From positions 2,356,001 through 2,420,000 of the forward strand of contig JAPVLO010000133.1 of assembly GCA_027257055.1 (NCBI GenBank): a stretch of DNA of 64,000 nucleotides. Reading direction: 5' to 3'. A program made the position numbers and the translations under genes. Shown here in pieces: positions 34,427-45,699 of this stretch. Each line of letters starts with the position of its first letter. The first letter of the stretch is position 1. This DNA is from Cephalopachus bancanus (Eukaryota; Chordata; Mammalia; Primates; Tarsiidae). The notes beneath the pieces are model-generated. The model saw nothing but the letters and a program-made list of their open reading frames with translations, was not told the origin of the DNA and did not search any database.

Positions 34427-36095
34427 CAAGAGCCCTCAAAATATCCAAAGTGTTTAGATTTTTCAGAAACATATCATACTCACTTGTGTGCCCAATAATC
34501 TTGGTGGAGGTAATTTGAAATTCCAGCATAAATCAAATTTGTTAAAAACAGTTATTGCTCTCTAATACCTTCCTCTAAAGATTTTATGTTTAGGGCTTTG
34601 GAAATAGATTTCTGTGCTCACAGTGACTATAAAGGACATACTGAAAAGCATATCCCAATGGAAACCCCTCTGCCTGATAGGGACTGCCTAAATGTTTAAT
34701 GACATTAGCTCCCTGCAAATGACATTCATTTCCTGCATATGCAAATTTTCTTAATGTGAACCCCCCCATAACAGGTAGAATGGATAAAGTTAATGAAGCC
34801 ATGCAATTACAATCACTATGGTGACTGCAATCCCCTGAGAACAATAATGCGATAATATACATGAGTTTGACTTTCTTTGGAAACACAGCTTATAATTTGA
34901 AAACAGATAGTAAAATATTTCCATTATCTTTCTCTTACTCCTAAGGCAAAAGCAAGTACAAATAGATTATGCCCTTTATTAACTGAAAATAAAATGATAA
35001 GAGAAAGGAAAAATACAATGTTTGTAATTGTTTATTTTCAACTTTCAATGCCTTTATTTGGCTTCTGTTTAAAGTCCTCTTTCCTTTTAATTAGAAAAGC
35101 ACTAGGGCCATTGGAGCCAGATATTTTTTCTTAAATCCTGATCTTTCCTTGTTAATACTAGGGAGGCTACACAACTGGCATTTATGGCTATTGTGCAAAG
35201 ATAACCTGCCCAGTAATTTTAAACTAGGCAACAAAGTCCTCAAACACTTCTCAGTGATTTGGGAAGCATGAGATTGAGAGAGAAAAGATGATTCTTAGTA
35301 ATTCTTGTTTCACTGATTTCTTTAATCTTAATTTTTGTGTTTTAAAGAAAACAGGAAACAAACAACAACAGAAAGTGTGCAACTCCATAGGCTGGTCCCA
35401 TGTTGCTAAGTTCATATTCAGCCAAAGTGAAGTTCTTTCAGTAATGGACATTGATTGCACAAGGCTTTGGGGTGGTATTAGACACAATGATACCTAAATT
35501 ATTTTCCTATTTCACCTCTCTGGTCATTTATTTCCAAAAATACCAAAAAAGTATAATCATTCTTCCTTTATGTCTACCAGGAAGATAGAATGTTATATTT
35601 TATACCCCCGATAAAGGAACTGAAATCAAGCTATCTATTCTAAGAACATCTTGTGATGTGCATGAGTATGGCTCACAAATCAACCTTCCTTTTCATGCCT
35701 CAGTTGATTCCAACTTTTTTCAATCTCTCACTCACTGACTCGAAATGGAGATGAAGAGCCTTTCTCAACCAAGCAGCAGGTTTTGGGCAAGGGTTGGTGG
35801 TATACAAATATACACTGAGAGTTTTGTGTCCTCCGATTAGCTAAGAAATATAGTCCCCTACAAAATGAAAACTAAGAAAGTAATGTTCAGTTTCATACAA
35901 TTGCATGTTTTAAAGATTAACTATTTGAAAGTGTTTCAAGGGCACTAACTGGTTTTCATAAATCTTCCAAATTAAATTCAATACAACACATTAAAGATGG
36001 AACCAGATATGATCAAGCACTGAAAATATATCTGCTGTTATTCATTTTAATTAATAAACTATGTTTACAGTAGTTTAGGCATAACTGAGCAGGAA
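34425..36095. other. Low-repeat interval with an octamer-bearing block
   Basis: No transposon is recognised. At 34640-34860 there is a compact block containing an ATGCAAAT octamer (34739-34746), a second CCTGCAAATGACATT and several TAAT cores. This is a plausible conserved regulatory element by appearance only. A 98-codon minus frame over it has no family features. Confidence 0.35.
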
Positions 36096-36097
36096 GT

Positions 36098-36738
36098 ATC
36101 AAGAATTCCCATACCTCCCTTTAATGCAATACCTCCCTTTAATTATCCAATCCTACACTATAGCAATACATTTGTTAAAATCAATGTACCAACATTGACA
36201 CATTATTATTACCCAAAGTCTATAATTTACATTAAGTTTCATTCTTGGTATTATACCTTCCTATATGTGTTTACAAAGGTATAATTATATAAATCTGCCA
36301 TTGTGGTATTTTACAGGGTAGCTCCCCCCACCGCCAAAGTTCTCTGCGCTCTGTCTGCTCATCCCTTCCCTTTCCCTAACCTTTGGTCACCTCTGATCTT
36401 TTTACTGTCTCAATAGTTTGTGTTTACTGGAATGTCAAGTTACAGTTATACAGTATATACCCTTTCATTTGGCTTCTTTCACTTAGTAATTTGCACTTAA
36501 GTTTATTTCATGTCTTTTCATGGCTGACTTGATGGTGAATTTCATTTCTAATACTGAATAATATTGATTATCTGGATGAATCACAATTTCTTTATCCATT
36601 TACCCACTGAAAGATATCTTGGTTGTTTCTAAATTGTGATGATTATGAGTAAACCTGCCATAAACATCTGTGTACAGGTTTTGTGTGAACATAAGCTTTC
36701 AGTTCATTTAGGAAAATAACAAGGAGTTAACAACAAAT
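36098..36738 (-). mobile_element. Ancient L1MC/L1ME 3' end, minus strand
   Basis: Antisense 3' UTR and ORF2-end landmarks: ATCAATGTACCAACATTGAC, ACCCAAAGTCTATAATTTAC, TTTTACAGGGTAGCTCCCCC, CTTCTTTCACTTAGTAATTT and AAACATCTGTGTACAGGTTT. A 15-bp phrase, ATACCTCCCTTTAAT, is repeated at 36110 and 36130. Confidence 0.8.
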
Positions 36739-37795
36739 ATTTTGGCTTGATTTATGAAGTTTCATGACAGTAAGTTTTCATGCATTGACCTCTAGGTTAG
36801 AACAACATATTTGGGGGATGAAATATGTGGACTTGGGCTAAAAAATACAAATAAGCTTTAAAAAATCTTACTTTTTGGCTAATTCTGTAATTATTCAGAA
36901 AATTTGTGGAAAAATATTAAAAACATGAAGTAGATACAGAGATAGTATTTGAATATATATTTAATGTATTTATTTTAAAAGTCAACCAGCATCATACTCC
37001 TATATTAAGGCAATAAGTACAAAATATCTGAACTTCTGTGAAAAATTACCTTATAACCAAAGAATATGAGATATTTTATATTAAGCCAGTAAATTCAATA
37101 TGATATCCCTTTTGGACAATGATTCTAAATAAAGTTTATTGTATATCATGGTTTGTATATCTTCATCCTCAAAGAATAGAAAGATATTCTGAATCATCTT
37201 GGCAATAGGTGGATATTTTGTATATAAGACTGGAAAATAGGCATCTGAAATAGCGCGCAACATCATCTAACACATACTCAGTGTCTCCACCATCTCCATG
37301 AACTCTTTAAAACCAACTCTTGGGTTTTGTTGTCCTACACTTTTTTTCATGAGGTAAAGTGAGAGTGCAGTGAGTTCCAGGCTTCCACATGTAAAACCCA
37401 GGGGACTGCACACCTGCAGCATCCCCAACTGACTGACACACCACCTCAGCATTTCACCAATGCCCCCAACAGGGTACTTGTGAGACTTTAAGGTGGTGAG
37501 CATGGGCCTCCACAGAGGGCATACACAAAAATTCTAAAGATAGCAAGTGAATATCAGCAGCAGGCTCAACTGTACAGCACTGGGAGAAGGTGCATAATCT
37601 TGAACATTAAAAAAAAAAAAGACTCGAGCATTTTAAGGTACTGCTCTAAGGAAAGTAACAGGAGGCTCTCAGAACCTTGCCTGACTTTGCAGGACCAAGG
37701 AAAGACATACAATCATAAGACTTCTACAAGATGAATGAAAAAAAATTTTAAAATTTTAAAAAGGCAGATGACAGCCACAGAAAAAAATCTTTAAG
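36739..37795. other. Unassigned interval with a two-part minus-strand frame
   Basis: On the minus strand, 37503 to 37081 can be read as about 140 codons in one frame, broken by a single TAG at 37267-37269. It begins MLTTLKSHKYPVGGIG and ends SKRDIILNLLA. I do not recognise the protein and see no signal peptide or membrane helix. It may be a decayed retrocopy or exon, a piece of old L1 5' sequence, or chance. A 12-A run lies at 37609-37620. Confidence 0.3.
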
Positions 37796-37806
37796 AATCT
37801 CAAAAT

Positions 37807-38093
37807 CAGCCGGGCTCAGTGGCTCAGCCTGTAATCTCACGCCTTTGGGAGGCTGAAGTGAGTGGATTGCCTGAGCCTGCGAGTTCAAGACCCACCTTGG
37901 CAGCGAGACCTCATCTCTACAATAAATCAAAAAATCAGCCGGGCGTGGTAGCGCATACCTGTAGTACCGGCTACTTGGAAGTCTGAGGCGGAAGGATCGC
38001 CGGAGCCCAGCAGGTCGAGGCTGCGGTGACCGGGAGTGGCCACTACACTCCAGTCTGGGCAATAGAGTGAGACTCCAACTCAAAAAAAAAAAA
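37807..38093 (+). mobile_element. Lineage Alu, first of a stacked pair
   Basis: CAGCCGGGCTCAGTGGCTCA opens the left arm. It belongs to the subfamily with the short GGCAGCGAGACC (5 nt less than GGCAACTTGGCGAGACC). The right arm has GAGCCCAGCAGGTCGAGGCT and GACTCCAACTC. AATCTCAAAAT lies on its left (37796-37806) and again at its right (38093-38103), where the next Alu begins. Confidence 0.93.
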
Positions 38094-38103
38094 ATCTCAA
38101 AAT

Positions 38104-38396
38104 TGCTGGACTCAGTGGCTCAGCCTGTAATCCCACACTTTGGGAGCCCGAGGTGAGTGGATTTCCTGAGCCCGCGGGTTCGAGACCCGCCTGGGCAACT
38201 TGGTGAGCCCTCATCTCTACAATAAATGAAAAAATTAGCCGGGCGTGGTGGCACGCACCTGTAGTTCCAGCTACTTGGAAGGCTGAGGTGGAAGGATTGC
38301 TGGAGCCCAGCCGGTGGAGACTGCGGCGTCCAGGAGCGGCCACTGCACTCCAGTCTGGGTGACAGAGTGAGACTGCAACTCAAAAAAAAAAAAAAA
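38104..38396 (+). mobile_element. Lineage Alu, second of a stacked pair
   Basis: TGCTGGACTCAGTGGCTCAG begins directly after the right-hand target copy of the previous Alu. The left arm has a perfect B box (GGGTTCGAGACC) and the longer GGGCAACTTGGTGAG form. AGAATCTCAAAAT follows at 38397-38409. The two elements therefore share one target sequence present three times. Confidence 0.93.
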
Positions 38397-38410
38397 AGAA
38401 TCTCAAAATC

Positions 38411-39172
38411 CCCAGTTCAGGTGACTGGTAAATGTCTGTCTCTCCAGAAACCAGTAAGTAAATGTTGGAGATGACAGCTTCCTCAAATACAAAGACAGCA
38501 ATGCAAGACTTCAAGGAAAATGAAGAATCAAGAAAACCAACATCACTAAGAAACAATTAAACTTCTGGTGGCTGACCCTCTAAAAATTAAGAGATATGAA
38601 TTGCCTAAAAATAATTCAAAGTAATCATCTTATATAAGCTCAGTACATTACAAAAGAACACAACTAGACAGCTAAACAAAACTAGAAAACCAATGCATGA
38701 ACAAAATGAGAAGTTCAACAAAGAGGTAAAAACTATTTAAAGGAACCAAGCAGAAATTCTGAACTTAAAGAATGCAGTGACTGAACTAAAAATTTCAAGG
38801 AAAGTGCTTCAACAACAGACTTAATCAAATTTAAGAAAGAATCTGCAAACTTGAAACAGATCATTTTAAATTATCCAGTCAAAGAAACAACAACAATAAA
38901 GGATGAAAGAGAATGAAGAAAGCGTATTGAACTTACTGGACACCATCAGGATAAGTAGTATCTAAATTATAAAATACTAAGGAGCAGAAAAAAAGAAAGG
39001 AGCAGAAAGCTTATCTAAACAAATAATGACAGAAAATTTCCCAAGTAAGGATAGGAAAATGAACATCCAAAGTCATAATTCCCTAAGAGCCCCAAATAGA
39101 CTGAAAAAGCAAAACAACACTGAAGCATACTATAATAAAATTGTCATAAGTTAAAAATAAAAACTTTGAAAA
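38411..39172 (+). mobile_element. Ancient L1M, plus strand, ORF1 region
   Basis: AAATTTCCCAAGTAAGGATA, GAACATCCAAAGTCATAATT and ATTGTCATAAGTTAAAAATA are typical of the ORF1 region of old L1M elements. The element continues after L1-B at 45700 with AGCCACAAGAGAAAAGCAAC. Its 5' limit is unclear and may lie upstream of the stacked Alus. It has no open frame. Confidence 0.75.
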
Positions 39173-39562
39173 GGGGAAGAGGACGCGGCAGGATGGCGAC
39201 AGGGCAACCCGGCGTCTGAAGCCCTCTGCAAGGGAGATCTGCAGTGGGTCTCTGACTCTCACCCCAGGGGGCTGGGGACCCCAGCATTGCAGCCTGCTCT
39301 TCAGACAGAGCTCGGCCATTGCCACCGCTGGAACATCACAACGACTGGACAGTTTTACTGCATTGCACTGTCCCGCTGCTGCCACAGCCTCTCCCCCAAC
39401 CGGCGTTCCCTTCGCCGCCGCCGCCACCACGGCTGCAGCCTCTGGGATGGGTAGCTCATCACAACCCAGCCCGAGGAGATCCACACCAAACCACTTCAGG
39501 GAAGATCTGCTGGGATCGCTGCCACCTCTCCTACGTCCGAGACTGTCCTGCCCGCCCTGCAT
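39083..39562 (-). other. Antisense 159-codon frame in L1-B 5' UTR, ORF0-like geometry
   Basis: An open frame starts at 39562 on the minus strand, 390 bp into the L1 5' UTR, and reads outward across the L1 start into flanking L1M sequence, ending at 39083. About 130 codons are in L1 and 30 in flank. Human L1 has an antisense ORF0 with the same geometry but only about 70 codons. The start context here (GCCCCATGC) is weak and the composition (Ala/Gly/Arg-rich, with a hydrophobic end derived from the flank) could arise by chance in GC-rich DNA. Confidence 0.35.
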
Positions 39563-40568
39563 GGGGCTCCTATTGCCTGCTCAGAGGCAGGTAGCCATCT
39601 TGTTCCTGTCCGGCCCCACCCCCTCTGGGGCGAGCAGATGAGATAGCACCACCTGCTGGCGATTCAAGGTAACAACACCGAAACGGGAGAAACAAGCTTG
39701 ATAAAGACATACACCAAACTTCTGAACCGAGGTTAATCTGAACTGTCCTTCACAGCAGATCAGGGGAACTGACCCTAACTGCAAACTAATTTACCAGCTT
39801 GAAAAGAAAACTAGAAATCAGACCTGAAAGGACATTGGATTTAAACAAAATGTCTCAGAGTGTGCTTCATTGATTCTATTAGTTTAATGACTTAATTCTA
39901 TTCCTACTGTATTATTCCCTTTTTTCTCTTTTCCTTTTCCTTTTCTTCTCTTTTCTTCTGTCTGGAAACCATGTCTTTGTATAGAGGAACAGCATACCAA
40001 TAAGGTGGTTGGATAGCTGGTATGTTAGCATCACTATATGTTTTATTTTTGTTTGTATGAGAGTTGGTTCGACTGTAGCTGTGGCCTATAGTTTTTATCT
40101 GTTTCGGTATAGGCCTCTCTCTCTCTATTTGTTGGCACATTCATTTGTTCCCCCCCTTACTCCTCTATCTCTCCACTCCCCTCTTCAACCCACTATCTGC
40201 TCCATTCTCTACCCTCTGCTAACCACATTTTATTTCAGGGAGTAAACCTACAGTCCCACTGCATGGACAGATTCCAGGGCAGTGGGAAGTGGGTTCCACA
40301 TTATCCACACACCTGTCAGCGAATACCAGGACCTGCAGACAGATTCTGAATCACAGCTCTCCCCTTAAGTACATCTCAAAACTGCAAAAAGGACCACCTC
40401 CAACCTACAGTGCAACTTCAGAATTGAGCAAAGTAAGAGGGCATACATAAAGAATAGGAGATTGAACAAACAGAAGTAAAACCAATCCCTTTACCCCTGA
40501 ATAACAGAATTAAAGAAGACGGTGACGTGGAGGGAAGGAAAAAGTAGGGAGGGGGAAAAACCGCACAA
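39173..40568 (+). promoter_or_regulatory. L1-B 5' UTR with internal promoter
   Basis: The first bases GGGGAAGAGGACGCGGCAGG are followed by AGGATGGCGAC, a YY1-like core. The proximal 470 bp are GC- and CpG-rich, with a CCG/CCGCCGCCACC run at 39414-39430, as expected for an L1 internal promoter. A pyrimidine-rich tract (39915-39960) and TG/T-rich sequence follow. Plus-strand frames with proline runs (39319-39641) lie in the GC-rich part and are not credible genes. Confidence 0.65.
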
Positions 40569-41533
40569 ATGAAGAAAAACCAAAAGAAGAATATAGGTCT
40601 TACACAGATCCCTGGGAGATCAGACAATGAGAAAACAGATTCTGGAACACAGACAATGAAGAGTCCCCAGAATGACTGGCTACATGCAACAAACCCAGAC
40701 ATCAAGACATTAATGGAGAGAATTAAAAAAATTGAGGAGAGACAAGAGGAAAATAGGAAGGAGCTATTGTCAGAAATGACAGCAGTAAAGAATACTGTGA
40801 TGGAAATCAACAACAGACTAATAAGCATGGAAAGCAGAATCAGCCAAGCAGAAGAAAGAATCTCAGAGCTCGAAGACCAAAGCACAGAACTAACCCAAAC
40901 TGTCAAAATCATAGAAAAGAAGCTCAAAAAGACAGAACAAAACCTACAAGAGATGAATGATCACTTCAAGAGACCAAACCTAAGAATAATTGGGCTTCCT
41001 GAGGCAGAAAGGGAAACAAAAACTACACTGGAACAAACATTTCATGAAATCATTCAAGAAAACTTCCCTCATCTCATAAGGATGAAAAAATTCAAACACA
41101 AGAGATTCAGAGAACCCCTGCAAGACAACAGACGGGAAGACCAACTCCCAGACACATAATAATTCACCTAAACAAAGTAGCTATGAAAGGAAAAATCCTA
41201 AAGGCAGCAAGAGAAAAAGGCCAGACTACCTACCAGGGAAAACCAATTAGAATAGCAGCAGATTTATCCACAGAAACCCTTCAGGCCAGGAGAGCCTGGA
41301 GCCCTATCCTCAAAGTTCTAAAAGAGAAACAATTTCAACCAAGAATAAACTACCCAGCCAAACTAAGCTTCATTAGTGAGGGAGAATGGAAATCTTTTCC
41401 AGACATCCAAGCCCTAAGAACCTACACCTCCACCAGACCACCTCTACAAGAAACACTTAAGAAAGTACTGAACACAGAAGAAAAAGAAAAAAGAACAACA
41501 GCATTCTTCACAAGAGTACAGGCAAAAGATTAA
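40569..41533 (+). pseudogene. L1-B ORF1p, single frameshift
   Basis: This encodes the L1 RNA-coating chaperone. The first 196 codons are open from ATG 40569: a basic N-terminus (residues 1-45), a coiled coil of about residues 50-125 with E/K/I/L heptads (EINNRLISMESRISQAEERI), then the RRM start at RPNLRIIGLPEAERE. A frameshift near 41150 moves the frame; the C-terminal domain continues to 41533 (REKGQTTYQGKPIRIAADLS ... INYPAKLSFISEGEWKSF). Total length would be close to the usual 320-340 residues. The start is chosen because the downstream coiled coil is in frame and its length fits the family. Confidence 0.92.
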
Positions 41534-41605
41534 AAACACACATGAACCAACTCCAAAACCCAAAGAAAGACAACAAATAAACAGGAACAACTCTGTAAGA
41601 ACCTT

Positions 41606-44600
41606 ATGACAGGGATCAACTCTTGCATTTCAATTATTAGCCTAAATGTGAACGGATTAAATGCACCACTGAAAAGACATAGATTGGCAAAATATCATCA
41701 GGCAACAATCTATTGCCTTCAAGAGACTCACCTCACTAGAAAGGACACCCACAGACTCAAAGTAAGAGGATGGGAGACAAACTTCCAGGCGAACAGAATA
41801 CAAAAGAAAGGAGGAGTAGCCATCTTAATTTCAGACAAAATACCTTCAAGCTATTAAAAATCAAAAAAGATACAGAAGGCCACTACATAATGATAAAAGG
41901 CTCATTCCATCAACAAGAAATATCTATCCTAAACATATATGCATCCAACAGAGGTGCGCCAACTTTCATAAAGCAACTTCTTGGAAAACTAAAGAAAGAT
42001 ATTGACTCAAACACTATCATAACTGGGGACTTTAATACCCCACTCACAACCCTAGACAGATCATCAGGACAAAAAATCAGCATGGAGATCCAAACCCCAG
42101 TGTGACTTTGGACCAAATGGACTTAATTGATACCTACAGAACACTCCATCCAAAGACCACAGAATACACATTCTACTCATCACCACCTGGAACATATTCT
42201 AAGATCGACCACATACTCGGCCATAAATCAAGCATAAGCAAATTTAAAAGGACCGAAATTCTACCAAACACCTTCTTGGACCACCATGGAATAAAAATAA
42301 ACATTGACACCAGCAAAGTCCCCCCCAAAACCCACAAAGACATGGAGACTAAGACTAAGACTAAACAGCATAATGCTAACCAACTCCTGGGTCAACGACG
42401 AAATCAAAACAGGGATCAAAAGATACCTGGAAACAAATGAAAATGAAATGAAGAAACATCTTACCAAAATCTCTGGGATGCCCTGAAAGCTGTAGTAAGA
42501 GGGGGATTTATATCCTTACAAACACACATGAAGAAAATGGAAGAAACAGAAATTCACAACCTAACAAGCCACCTAAAGAAGCTGGAAAAGCAAGACCACA
42601 AAAACCCTAATTTCAGCAGAAGAATCCAGATCACCAAAATAAAAGCCCAAATCCAGGACATAGAAGACAAAAAGATAATACAAAAAAATCAATGAAACAA
42701 AAAGCTGGTTCTTCGAAAGGGTAAACAAGATTGATGGTCCCCTAGCTAGACTGACCAAGAAAAAACAAGAAAAAAACCAAATAAGCATAATCAGAAACAC
42801 AAAAGATGAAGTCACATCTGACCTTGAAGAAATACAAAAGATCATTAGAGACTACTACGTACACTTGTATGGAAACAAACTTGAAAACCATAAGGAAATG
42901 GAGGACTTTCTGACATCACACAACCTACCTAGGTTGGAACAAGAAGAAATTGAGACCCTAAATAGACCAATAACAATCAAGGAAATCGACTACATAATAA
43001 GAAACTTCCTACAAAAAAATGCCCTGGTCCAGATGGCTTTCCAGCAGAATTCTACAAGACTTTCAAGGAGGAGCTGATACCAATCCTCTGAAGGTATTCC
43101 AGGTGATTGAAAAAGATGGAACTCTCCTCAAATCATTTTATGAAGCCAACATCACATTGATACCCAAGCCAGGCAAAAATCCAACAAAGAAAGAGAACTA
43201 CAGGCCAATATCTTTGATGAACGTAGATACTAAAATTCTCAACAAAATCCTAGCATACTGGATTCAGCAATACATCTCAAAAATCATCCACCATGACCAA
43301 GTAGGCTTCATTCCTGGCATGCAAGGCTGGTTCAACATTCGTAAAACCATAAATGTAATTAAATACATCAACAGATGTCAAAACAAAAACCACATGATCA
43401 TATCATCAGATGCAGAAAAAGCTTTTGATAAAATCCAGCACCCCTTCTTGATAAAAACCCTTGAACATCTAGGCATACGGGGAACATACCTCAAAATAGT
43501 AAAAGCCATCTACGAGAAACCCACAGCCAGCATACTCCTAAATGGACAAAAATTGGAACCAACTCCCCTGAAAACTGGAACTAGACAAGGATGCCCACTC
43601 TCTCCCCTCCTGTTCAACATAGTATTGGAAGTTCTGGCTAGAGCAATCTGAGAAGAGGAGGCAATCAGAGGTATCCAAATAGGAAAAGAGGAAGTCAAGT
43701 TATCTCTCTATGCAGATGATATGATGGTGTACCTTGAGAACCCAAGAGAATCTGTCAAAGGCCTCCTTACATTGATAAAGGCCTTTGGCAAAGTCTCAGG
43801 ATACAAAATAAATGTACAAAAGACAATCGCATTTCTCTACACCAATAATAAACAAACAGAAACTCAAATAAAAAACACAATTACATTCACAATAGCCACA
43901 AAAAAAAATGAAATACCTTGGCATCTTCCTAACCAGAGACGTGAAAGACCTTTACAATGAAATTTACAAAACACTGCTCAAAGAAGTCAAAGCTGACACG
44001 AACAAGTTGAAAAATATTCCATGCTCATGGATCGGAAGAATCAACATTGTGAAGATGTCCATCGTACCTAAAGCAATCTACAAATTCAATGCAATACCCA
44101 TTAAATTACCAACAACATTCTTCTCAGACCTAGAAAAAACAACACAGGAATTCATATGGAAACACAAACGTCCAAGAATAGCCAGAACAATCCTCAGCAA
44201 AAAAAACAAAGCAGGTGGTGTCACAATACCAGACTTCAAACTTTACTATAAAGCTACAATCATCAAAACAGCTTGGTATTGGTACAGGAACAGGCATATA
44301 GATCAATGGAACAGAATTGAGATTCCAGAAGCAAAACCTCAATTTCTCAACCAACTCATCTTCGACAAAGCCCCCACCACCTACCAATGGGGAGAGGAGA
44401 ACCTATTCAGTAAATGGTGCTGGGAAAACTGGCTGACCACATGCAGAAGATTGAAACAGGACCCCTATCTATCCCCATGCACAAAGGTTAACTCCAAATG
44501 GATGAGAGACCTAATGTAAAACCTCAAACCATAAGAACATTAAAAAAGGAAGGAAATACTCTCATGGAAATCGGAACTGGCATCCAATTCCTGTACAAAA

Positions 44601-45436
44601 CCCGAAAGCCACAGGACTTAAGAGAGAAGATAGACAAATGGGACCTTATTAAACTGGCAAGCTTCTGCAAAGCCAAAGAAACCATCAAGAGAGCAGGGAG
44701 ACAGCCTACAGACTGGGAAAAAGTATTTATCAACTCTAGGTCTGACAAAGGCTTAACATCCTGGATCTACAAGGAACTGAAACATACTGAAAAGAAGAAA
44801 ACAAACAACCCCATTATAAAATGGGCAAAAGATATGAACAAACACTTCACAAAAGAAGACATTCGAGAAGCCAACAAACACATGAAGAAATGCTCAACCT
44901 CACTAATCATCAGGGAGATGCAAATCAAAACCACACTGAGATACCACCTAACTCCAGTCAGAATGGCAATTTTCAACAACTCAAAAAATAACAGCTGCTG
45001 GAGAGGGTGTGGTGAAAAGGGAACCCTTCTACACTATTGGTGGGAGTGTAAACTAGTGCAACCTCTGTGGAAAGCAGTGTGGCGATTCCTAAAAGCTCTA
45101 AAAATTGACCTTCCATATGACCCTGCAATCCCCCTACTGGGAATACACCCTGAAGAACACAAATCACTCTATAAAAAAGATACCTGCACACGTATGTTTA
45201 TCGCAGCGTTGTTCACAATAGCAAGAACCTGGAAACAGCCATGCTGCCCATCAAAAGAGGACTGGATTAAAAAATGTGGTACATATACACGATGGAATAC
45301 TACGCAGCCATAAAAAAGAACAAAATCATGAATTTCACAGCAACCTGGATGGAACTAGAGTCTATAATACTGAGTGACCTCTCACAGAAACAAAGATCCG
45401 AATATCACATGTTCTCACTCATATAATGAACCTTGA
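41606..45436 (+). pseudogene. L1-B ORF2p, multiply frameshifted
   Basis: This encodes the endonuclease/reverse transcriptase. ATG 41606 opens the endonuclease: SLNVNGLNAPLKRHR, the catalytic glutamate in LQETHLTR, then GGVAILISDK, ITGDFNTPLT (42020-42050) and KIDHILGH (42203-42226). The usual SDH box reads LDHHGIKI. RT motifs are [53 protein letters not shown] and [17 protein letters not shown] at 43649 interrupts (probably CGA originally), and [12 protein letters not shown] (43711 onward) is intact beyond it. The C-terminal Cys/His segment C-W-R-G-C ... H-Y-W-W-E-C is at 44998-45051. I count at least five frame changes, so it is not active in cis. Confidence 0.94.
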
Positions 45437-45625
45437 ACATCCAAAGTAATACTATAAGAAAATGACTGATGGTACTGGAAAACTATGGGGGGAGAGGGAT
45501 GGGATTAACAGTAGCAAATATCTGTCTGGGGCTGGGAAAACACCTCTTATCAACAGGGTGCCTGAATGAAACGTAATTGTACACCTAACCCTTAACTGTA
45601 CCCCACAAAACCATAATAAAAAATA

Positions 45626-45687
45626 CTGATTAATTATTTTAAAAATTAAAAATTTAAAAATTTAAAAATTTAAAAATTTTAAAAAAA
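45626..45687 (+). repeat. AT-rich microsatellite in the L1-B tail
   Basis: (AAAAATTT)n with about five units followed by a 12-A run. This is expansion within the poly(A) tail of a recent L1. Confidence 0.92.
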
Positions 45688-45699
45688 AAAACTTTGAAA

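Larger units (their letters stand above)
39173..45687 (+). mobile_element. L1-B: full-length young L1, inactive
   Basis: A 6.5-kb L1: 5' UTR 39173-40568, ORF1 40569-41533, ORF2 41606-45436, 3' UTR to about 45625, and an AAATTTAA-repeat A-rich tail to 45687. The target-site duplication AAAACTTTGAAA is perfect (39160-39171 and 45688-45699). It inserted into the ORF1 region of an ancient L1M in the same orientation. ORF1 is frameshifted once and ORF2 carries several frameshifts plus at least one nonsense codon. It is the youngest and most complete LINE in the window. Confidence 0.96.

Noticed and set aside
37748..38383. Minus-strand frames of 87-111 codons over the Alu pair
   Set aside because: Antisense translation of Alu sequence ([15 protein letters not shown] type), a well-known artefact. 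The same applies at 437-661, 21776-22085, 56642-57473 and 60281-60634.
39319..39641. Two overlapping proline/arginine-rich plus-strand frames of 91-92 codons
   Set aside because: They lie in the CpG-rich L1-B 5' UTR. Open frames are expected there by composition, and neither resembles a known L1 protein.
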